From Staphylotrichum longicolle (lineage: Eukaryota; Ascomycota; Sordariomycetes; Sordariales; Chaetomiaceae), in the NCBI GenBank assembly GCA_019096155.1, contig JAHCVI010000006.1, positions 1,674,001 to 1,738,000 of the forward strand: 64,000 nucleotides of DNA, in the 5' to 3' direction. The translations under genes were made by a program, and so were the position numbers. The notes under the pieces are model-generated. The model did not search any database and had not been told where the DNA came from. It worked only from the letters and a program-made list of their open reading frames with translations. How positions within the stretch are numbered: position 1 is the first letter of the stretch; every line of letters begins with the position of its first letter. Positions 56,844 through 64,000 of this stretch are shown one piece after another.

Positions 56844-57248
56844 CTAGAGCAGGTATGATATGATCCCAGACACAAGGAGAACCCAGAGTCCCATTTGCTT
56901 CGCCGTGGCCGTCCCCGCGCGGGACCCCGCATTGAACTGAAAGACGGTACCTCTGCTGTCGCCATCGGTGAGGTTGGCGGTGCGGCCCAGACAAGCCGAG
57001 ACCTTGTTCCCGACGAAGGCAGGGTCGGAAGACTCGTTGAAGTACCGCCGGGGCAGCTCGCACCACAGGTAGGGGCACCCTGTGGTAACCTGGACGGGGT
57101 TGGGCTCGCAGCAAACCACCATGGCGTGGTTCGAGACGTTGGAGCCCGTTCTGACCATGACGTTGATGTTCTGCGGGATAGGCAGGCTGAAAGCATCTGG
57201 GATTGCCGAGTCCCCGCCTGGGCACGTTGCGTTGGTGGTCGCTGCCAT
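56844..57248 (-). CDS. Small cysteine-containing protein with C-terminal hydrophobic segment
   Basis: A single frame of 134 residues from the ATG at 57248 (MAATTNATCPGGDSAIPDAF). It has about six Cys residues (VVCCEPNPVQVTTGCPYLWC, SACLGRT), several N-glycosylation sequons, and a hydrophobic end (GLWVLLVSGIISYLL) that fits a GPI signal or tail anchor. Despite this surface-like profile no signal peptide is seen at the ATG; an upstream exon carrying it is possible. The family is not recognised. Support comes from composition and the ordered Cys pattern. Confidence 0.5.
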   Translation of the reverse strand: MAATTNATCPGGDSAIPDAFSLPIPQNINVMVRTGSNVSNHAMVVCCEPNPVQVTTGCPYLWCELPRRYFNESSDPAFVGNKVSACLGRTANLTDGDSRGTVFQFNAGSRAGTATAKQMGLWVLLVSGIISYLL

Positions 57249-58983
57249 CTCGGCGAGTGGTTGATTGCGAGATGGTTTTTTGTTCAGAGGAAACGGCTGC
57301 CGGGGCTGGCCGGGGCTGGACTGCGCTGGATTGGACCTGTTCAGGCCAGAAGCCGGGTGACGAAGGCGGAAAAGATGGCCTTTGGACCCTGAAACCGGCG
57401 TTGCAAAAGCGAAAAACAACCGGGCAGAACGAGGTCAGCGAGGATGGTGAGGCTGAAGAGGAAGAAGTGCGCAAGATTGCTGCTGTCGCCCAGCCGGGTG
57501 ATAAACACCGGGTAGGAACCTCTACGCATGTGCTGACATGACTTAGGTTCCAGTCTCGGCCAACGCCAAGTCACATGTCCTTGAAACCGGTGTGTGATTT
57601 GTACATACCAGCATACAAACAACCAACGAACCGAGCCGTGCGTTCACCGGCACTGGACGTTTTCAGCCATGCAACTCTGGATCTACTCTAACGAGGAAGG
57701 TACCATTGGTGGCGGCTGGTTGCTAGCGTATCCTGACGAGCCAGCCAACAGCATTGACTCTGGGCAGCATCAAATGTGGCCGAAGTCGAGCCGGCAGTTA
57801 ATTGAAGTTGCCTTATGAATGCTCGACCAACAGAAGGCGCAGAACAGCGAAATCTGCGGTAGCGACCCGGCTCGAGTACCTAGTGCCGCTTGGCGCTCCG
57901 CCAAGGGTCTTGGGGGTCGGGAGCGCAAGCCTGCCCATTTGATGCTTAATTGCGCATTGATTAATAGCATCACATTCTGGGACACACTGAGCGTGTAAAG
58001 TCAGCCGAGTCCATAGACCCGACGAGCCAATGAACCAACCATGACCTTCTCAACTAAGATGATGAGACAGAGCCTGGAGCAGGCACTTGCCAGGGGCTCT
58101 TTCTGCCGACGACATCGGATGACAGGACATCAAGTATGCTGTAAGAGACAAGCAGTCAGGCAGAACTGGTGATGGTATTCTCCCTCTGCGAGGCGTGTGT
58201 GTGCGTGGAGGCAAGGCAGGGTGGGCGACAGGAAACCTAGAAGACGCGGGAGGGCAGGCCGCTTAGGCCGCGCCATCCCACTCCCTCCTATAGACGCCAC
58301 CGTGCCGGTAAAACCTCCAGAAACGGGTGAGGTGAGGCCTTGGACAATATGACTGAATCTGGATCCCATCTTCCTTTGGTTCCCAAAGCTTCCCAGCCTT
58401 CGTCCTTTGGTCCCTGAACGTGTTCCCCCACCTATCGTACCGGTGAGTCGCGGTTCCCAACGACACAACTCCAACCAACAAGCCGCTCAAGGTTACCTCT
58501 GAACAAAAAACTCTACCATATGTTGAGGCGATACCGCGGTAGCGTGAGCTTGGCGAGCCCCCATTTCGGGTCAAGTGCTATCCTTGTAGGTCACCACCTA
58601 CGGAGAGCGCATATCCCATGCCCCGGCCCAATTTGAGGCTGACAGCCAACTGTGAAGAATTCCAACCAACAAACCCACAAACGGGGGTGCTCTACGGCGG
58701 TGGGAGCCCCAAGAGTTTGTAGAGAATCGGTGAAGGAGACTCGGCGAAGACCGGATGGATCCAGGTTGGATTTATAAGTGGTAGCCCAGCAAATAAAATA
58801 GTATATAAAGAGACCACGAAACTGCTATCCTCAAGAGAGTCACCGAGAGTTCATCACGCCCTATACCACCTTAGGAACCCACCAACAAGCCTTTTTGTTA
58901 TTTGCTAGGGGCTTCTCTACCTGGTTCGCCTTCTCGCCCGAGCCTCTTCTTGAGCCGAGACGTTCTAGCCCAGCCCCAAAGCC
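57249..58983. other. Intergenic region with promoter of the secreted pro-protein gene
   Basis: About 1.7 kb without a supported gene. Near its right end lies a TATA-type element (58802-58809), about 175 bp before the start of the next reading frame. Small antisense frames at 58130-58574 have no domain. Confidence 0.5.
58802..58809 (+). promoter_or_regulatory. TATA-box-like element
   Basis: TATATAAA, in an AT-rich stretch starting AAATAAAATAG, about 175 bp upstream of the secreted pro-protein frame. Position and sequence fit a core promoter with a pyrimidine-rich leader following it. Confidence 0.5.
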
Positions 58984-60142
58984 ATATCTCGCCTGCTTAC
59001 CGGCATCTTGCTGGCCCTTCTGCCAGTTGCATCTGCGACTCGGCTTCTGCAGGCCACCCAGGGGTCTCAGATCGTCAACATCGTTCTCCAGGTCAGCAAG
59101 GCCACCTCCGAGGCCGCCATCGAGGTGTGGAACCCGGACAAGTCTGAGCTCTTTGCTCAGTCATGTTCTCGCCGGCTCAAGTCCGGCTCTTTTGAGGCCA
59201 CGCCGCTTGCTTTTGATATCGATGACAAAGAAGCGGGCAACCTCACCGTCGGCCAGCAGACGTACCGGATCCACGACAAGCCCGAAATCTCTGGGGGCAT
59301 CGTCTGTGGTAGCATCTCCAGCCCCTACGAGTTCATGGTCAACTGCGAGGTCCCCATCCCAGCGTCTCTGCGGCTACAGAGCCTACAGAAGCGGGATCTC
59401 CAAGATTGCTTTCCCCGCGGCCCGGTCGAGCTGCCGGGAGTAATGAGGGGGCTGGAGAGCCTTCCGGCAAACAAGACCGTCTCGTCGGGGAACACAGATA
59501 CTTTCCCGTCGGCGGAAACGCGGTCACTGAACACGATAGCGGACGCAGCCATGGAAAAGCGTCAGGGTTCGTGTGGCATCTGGTCGCATCACACATCCCG
59601 GGTTGGTGACGGCAACCCGCATCAAAATCCGCTCAACATCCAACTCAGTGTAAGATGAACCTCCCCTGGCTATGGCCCCTCTCATAGGCCCTTCGCTCCT
59701 AAGACACAAGGATGATATTGAATGCTAACTGAACTCTGCATAGCACCCTATGGAATGTGGAAACGGGGAGTGCGAAGTTGGCAGCTTTCAGTCTCGCTCT
59801 TTCACCATCGGCTGGACGGCGAGCGCGACCGCCTATTCTTGGATCAGCGCCGGGTTCGCCGTTGAGATGTCAATCGAGACAGGGAATTCTTACAACTGCC
59901 ACGGCAACGCGTACGAATGGGTCGCCGTCTGGAAGAAGATCGGCCAAACCGCGTACACGGTCCAGAACTACGACCTCAACCCATGCACCGGCAGCAGGGC
60001 CAACGGGCCCCCTTTCGTCATGTGGTCGCCCAATGCGTACGAACGTGGCACCTACTATTATTGCGTTCGCGGTAAGGAGTACGTCCGTTGGATGGGTGAC
60101 CGATGGCTTGACACGACACCCACCCCGGGTGGCCCCCCTTGA
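58984..60142 (+). CDS. Secreted pro-protein of unknown family, no ATG at expected start
   Basis: Exon 1 runs from about 58984 to 59649, an intron occupies 59650-59743 (branch GCTAACT), exon 2 is 59744-60142; about 354 residues. The frame begins with a clear signal-peptide core (SRLLTGILLALLPVASA), but the codon before it is ATA at 58984-58986, not ATG, and no in-frame ATG precedes it. Two Lys-Arg sites follow: SLQKR and, after a long Ser/Thr-rich stretch, AAMEKR just before QGSCGIW. The mature C-terminal domain of about 170 residues has six Cys and many Trp/Tyr (HPMECGNGECEVGSF, WISAGFAVEMS, YYYCVRGKEYVRW). It is a probable Kex2-processed secreted protein. The family is not recognised. The start could be non-AUG, mutated, or on an unseen upstream exon. 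Confidence 0.65.
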
Positions 60143-60961
60143 ACCCCGTCGCCAGCGCCAACGACACACCCGCGACTGTTGGCCCTCCTTGACGGCTTGT
60201 TGATCCGGGTCGGTAGGTGTAGTTGCCGGGAGAGAGAAGCAGTCACGACTGCACTGGTCATTTTTCCTTTCACCAGGCATCCGGGACATTACTCACCTTC
60301 TCTGTTTTGCTTCTGCGGGTCTATAACTCGCCTCGTTTTCCACTTGTGGGGTTTCAGGCCTGGTACACTTCGAGATTCAACATCCTCGAGGTCGAGCGGT
60401 GTTGGATACCTACCTTACCAATTTTGTTGATTTAGTCATTAGGTATCGTTGCCCAAGGTACCTTACCTTTATTGAAATACACCTCTTGGTGGTTGGTTTG
60501 AGCGTTTTTTCAGTCTCCCACCTGTGACCTGATGTGCATCTTTGGTCAATGGGAGGATATAACTCAAGTGACTTCCCGGGGTGGGGTTGCCAATTTCCGT
60601 CAAGAAGACTCTTGGAAGATGGTGTTGTGGCCGTTGCAGCCTGCGACTTCGACAGCGACTCGACTGATTGGCTGTGCAAGCAACGCCCCTCTTCTGCTGT
60701 AAGTCGTGGCTTTGATGAGCATTCCCAAAACATCAAGTTTTCAAGTGCTGGACTTGACGAACCATGCTTGTAACGTGCACTGGCCCCTTTGCTCTCCTAA
60801 GTTCGAGAGGCACCTTCAGACCAAGACACTAATGTAGGATCCGGGGGGCTGGAGTGGGTAATGCCGGGCCAATAATGGGCCGACACCTAGAACCTGCACA
60901 TGTGAGGGGATTCACCAAGACACAACTGACCTCAAGACAGCATCATTCACAGCCCAAGAGA
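60143..60961. other. Intergenic region
   Basis: About 800 bp between the secreted pro-protein and HET genes. It contains AAGGTACCTTACC near 60456. An in-frame ATG at 60875 lies upstream of the chosen HET start but encodes residues unlike the family. No gene is supported. Confidence 0.5.
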
Positions 60962-63151
60962 ATGCCACTACCCCCTGCCCCTGTCTCCGGACAAAGTCTC
61001 TGCCACGTCTGCCGCGACCTCCGATATGTAGACTCCCGACCCACCACCCACTCAAGCTACATCATCTTCAACACCAGCTACCATGAGACGGTGGGTGACG
61101 TCCGACAGTCTGCCACCCAAGGGTGCCGGTTCTGCACTCTGATGCTGGCTGGGCTGAGCTCCCACGGCCAACACGAGGGCGAGACCACAGTGCCAGATCA
61201 GACTCTCATCAAGCTGGAAATCTACATGGAGCGGTCTTGGAACGCGACCATCAAAACGCACGTCAAACAAGACGGCGCTTCCTTTTGGCTACGCATGGGC
61301 GGTCTCAGGTCAGCCAAGGACGCACCTATACAAGCCCGTTGGAAGGTTCAAGTGACACCGCCACCGGACAGCAAGTCTCCCCCGCGATCTTTAGCAACTT
61401 CCACAACAACTCACCTCCTCTCAGACTTACCCTTCCCCCTCTGCCCCGACGCAACAACCGACCCCGACACCGGCAGCGAGCGCACCCTCTCCCTCATCAA
61501 ACACTGGCTCGACCACTGCCGCACCCACCACCCCTCCTGCCCGCCCTCCACCCCGTCCCCCTCCCCACCCGCCTCATCGACGTCACCACCACCCCCACCC
61601 AACCCTGATCCAACCGCCCCTTCAACCCTCGGCACCTACCTCGCCCTCTCCCACTGCTGGGGCACCGCCTCTCCGCCTCTCACCACCACCACCGCGACCC
61701 TCCCGTCCCACCTCACCCCAGGCCACGGCCTGCCCCTCGCCGCGCTCCCCCCAACCTTCCGCGACGCCATCCGCGCCACCGCGCCCTGGGCGTCCCCTAC
61801 CTCTGGATCGACTCGCTCTGCATCCTGCAGGACTCGCGCGCCGACTGGGCGCGCGAGGCGTCGCGCATGGGCGCCTACTTCGCCGGCTGCGCGCTCGTGC
61901 TCGCGGCCGCCCACGCGCGCGACTCGTCGCATGGCTTGTTCGCGCGCGGCCCGTGGGGCCACCAGCCGTGTCATGTGCAGGGGTTGCCGCTGCCCGGGGT
62001 GGGCGTGGTCAGCCGGACGGCGGCGAGCGGGTGGAGGATCACGACTGGCCTGCTGCTCCCGTGGCCGCGCCGGGGACGGGACGGGGACGGGGGTGTGGTG
62101 GTGCGGGACATGCGGGCGGCGGTGTGGGGCGAGAAGGGGTTGCCGGCAGGGTGGGCCCGCTGGATGGGGGGCGTGGACGATGCAGGGAGCAGGTGCTGGC
62201 GGGGAGGATGGTGAGGTGGGAGGGGTGGCAGGTGAGGTGGGTTTGTCGGGAGGCGAGGGGTGCGAGAATGAGCCGGTGGTGAAGGAGGTCGGGAAGGGGG
62301 AGAGGCGGGGAGGGTGATGGTTGAGTGGGTGAAGAGGTTGGGTGGTGCGGATGGAGGTCAAGGAGGAGGAGAAGGATGGGCTGTACAGGGAGTGGTATCG
62401 GACGGTCGAACAGTATACGGTGCGGGCAATCACGAAGCAGTTCGACATCTTGCCGGCAATCGGGGGGTTGGCGAGCCGGTTTGAGGCGCTGGTGGGGGAC
62501 AGGTATGTCGCGGGGTTGTGGGTAAAGGACCTGCACCACGGCCTGTTGTGGACGGTGGAGGGTCCGATCCAGCCGGGCGAGCAGCGGTTCCGGGCTCCGA
62601 GCTGGTCGTGGGCGTCGGTAAACTTGACGAGCATCAAGTTTGACAAGATCCCACCCCCAATGGACGACACGACATGGAGCAAGGAATGGACCAATGTCGG
62701 AGCGCTGGCGTGGAGTAGGGACTGGTTCGACGTCGAGGACGTCTCCACGCCACCGGCTAGTGCTAACGCGTATGGTGAAGTCGATGGCGGGGTGTTGACA
62801 GCCAGGGGATACATAAGGGAACTGCGGTTGGCGAGGCCCTCCGTGGCCGGCAAGGTGTACGAGTACCGCAAGAACGTGCTACTGAACCCTGAGACGGAGG
62901 AGTCGGTTGGGGACATCCTCCTCGACTGCCCTCGCATGAGCACGGATGCGCCGCTGCATGTCTGGTGCATGCCGGTGCTCTTTGCAAAATCGCCAGACGG
63001 CATCTTGGTCTCAGTTGCGCTGGCATTGGTACCTGTCGAGGGCAGGGAGCTCCACAGGTTCAAAAGAATCGGCGTGGCCAAGATCACAAACAAGAAATGG
63101 GATCACGACTTCTTCCCCGTGAGTGGGAAGCGGCCAGTGTGTTTGGTTTGA
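60962..63151 (+). pseudogene. HET-domain protein with several frame breaks
   Basis: The ATG at 60962 starts MPLPPAPVSGQSLCHVCRDL, followed by the N-terminal Cys motif GCRFCTLML typical of HET proteins. The HET core begins LGTYLALSHCWGTASPP. Near 61771-61790 the frame shifts as if one base were lost, and continues GVPYLWIDSLCILQDSRADW and HARDSSHGLFARG. Between about 62150 and 62340 more shifts occur; AWTMQ, VLAGRMVRWEGWQVRWVCRE and the next part lie in different frames. The last 260 codons are open (GLYREWYRTVEQYTVRAITK, LPAIGGLASRFEALVGDRYV, PSWSWASVN) to the TGA at 63149. HET proteins trigger incompatibility and cell death after fusion of unlike strains. The number of lesions suggests a decayed allele, or a badly resolved GC-rich stretch. 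Confidence 0.75.
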
Positions 63152-63419
63152 TAGGCCATTGTATTGTAGATGCTCATCAAGAAGACCGCTACCCAATCAA
63201 GGACCGTACCCTAATCCTCGGGCTCACTGGCCCGCGACCCCCGCATGCCGGGGCGGGTTTGGTGTGCAGCTAGAGCTCTTCCCGACGCGCTACAAATGGG
63301 TAATGTACACCGGCTCGCCGACAAGCACGTAGCCGGAAGGGAAGATCAGGTCTAGAACTGTGTGGACTGGCTATCATCACCTGTCCGCCTGGCGTTCCCG
63401 CTGCGCCGACCGACGCCTG

Positions 63420-64000
63420 CTAAGCGCCGCCGGGGTTCTTCTTGCGGTTCCAGTTCGCCATCCCAGATCCCAGATCTCTCTTGCCCGCGCAGGTCGAGCA
63501 GCTCGCCGTCAACCGGATCGTCTCGGGGGCTACATGGGTGTAGTACGGCCGCTCGCACCGGGTGGGCTTCATCTTGCAGTACGAACAGTGCTGGTCCGGC
63601 AGGTAGGCGAAGAAGTCGCCGGCGGTTCGCATGGTGCGGAACAGGTCCAGAGCAAAGACCGGGGCGTCCTCGTCCATGAAGCGGCTGAAGTCGGTATTCT
63701 GCAAGAAGTAGAAGCGGGCCGTGTGGACAAAGTTGAGGAAGGCGGTTCGGATGTGGCTCAAATTGCCCGTGTCGCCGAGGGGGACGTCGGCGTAGACGAG
63801 GCGAATCGCATCGCACAGCTCGGGCAGCCAGTCGGCAGAGGACTCGTACTGCAGCTGGATCGGGCCAAGCTTGCCATCAAACTCGGAGGTCAGAGTGTCG
63901 AGGGCGATCTTGGCGAGCGAGGAGAGGGCAAAGTAGTCAGCAACCGTGTAGACTTCGTAGCAGGTGACGAAATTGGTCTTGGCTTCGGAGGGCTTGAGCG
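63420..64000 (-). CDS. 3' part of a possible BTB-type protein, cut by the window edge
   Basis: An open frame enters at the right edge and ends with the TAG at 63420; about 193 codons are visible and the start is outside. The first part (VTCYEVYTVADYFALSSLAK, IALDTLTSEF) resembles the helix that follows a BTB/POZ domain in many fungal proteins, with the usual V-Y-x-x-A-D-x-[FY] pattern. The remainder has an acidic middle (SRFMDEDAPVFALDLF) and a Cys-rich end (HCSYCKMKPTRC, CSTCAGK) that may bind a metal. No membrane segment is seen. The family is a moderate guess because the BTB domain itself is not in the window. It is convergent with the HET gene. Confidence 0.5.
   Translation of the reverse strand, partial: LKPSEAKTNFVTCYEVYTVADYFALSSLAKIALDTLTSEFDGKLGPIQLQYESSADWLPELCDAIRLVYADVPLGDTGNLSHIRTAFLNFVHTARFYFLQNTDFSRFMDEDAPVFALDLFRTMRTAGDFFAYLPDQHCSYCKMKPTRCERPYYTHVAPETIRLTASCSTCAGKRDLGSGMANWNRKKNPGGA

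Overview
The window looks like nuclear DNA of a filamentous ascomycete, most likely a Sordariomycete. Coding DNA is GC-rich. Introns are short (about 46-100 bp) with GT-AG ends and CTAAC/CTGAC branch sites. The gene families are typical of that group: Zn2Cys6 regulator, HET domain, PNP-NACHT-WD40 NLR, 2EXR, amidoligase, LysM/WSC surface protein and HAK K+ transporter. About 28 genes are supported, plus one decayed gene tail. I saw no rRNA, tRNA, CRISPR array or intact transposon.

Layout. 0.2-6.9 kb: an F-box protein, a secreted GH43-CBM6 arabinosidase/xylosidase with a frame-broken binding module, and a degenerate SRPK-like kinase preceded by a 21-bp minisatellite. 7.8-20.5 kb: a housekeeping block with protein-L-isoaspartate methyltransferase, a BSD2/NDFIP-type trafficking adaptor, a CBP6/UQCC2 cytochrome bc1 assembly factor, the mitochondrial citrate carrier, a Zn2Cys6 regulator with a CGG-N11-CCG palindrome 150 bp upstream, and a HAK potassium transporter. 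21.2-27.4 kb: an amidoligase-like gene facing away from a PNP-NACHT NLR whose WD40 region is truncated and followed by a decayed tail. 28-32.6 kb: a short-chain dehydrogenase, a 2EXR protein, a LysM-WSC surface protein and a small cysteine-rich secreted protein. 33.8-38.5 kb: a large Asn/Gln/Pro-rich protein of unknown function with duplicated exons. 40-47.7 kb: cystathionine gamma-synthase, a SET-domain protein with a polyglutamine tract, and trehalose-6-phosphate phosphatase. 50-57.2 kb: an O-methyltransferase with two apparent GC-AG introns, a CENP-V/GFA protein with a mitochondrial-type leader, a second SDR, a fungal protein-kinase-like gene and a small cysteine-rich protein. 59-64 kb: a secreted pro-protein without an ATG at the expected place, a frame-disrupted HET gene and the 3' part of a possible BTB gene.

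The genes do not form one pathway or a metabolite cluster. Several belong to fungal self/non-self recognition or surface biology (NLR, HET, LysM-WSC, small secreted proteins) and sit among core metabolic genes. A pattern that cuts across the window is that about nine otherwise convincing genes are each broken by one or more apparent single-base losses, often in G/C-rich runs. This could mean residual indel errors in the assembly or widespread recent pseudogenisation. Gene models at those places are therefore described as broken rather than repaired.
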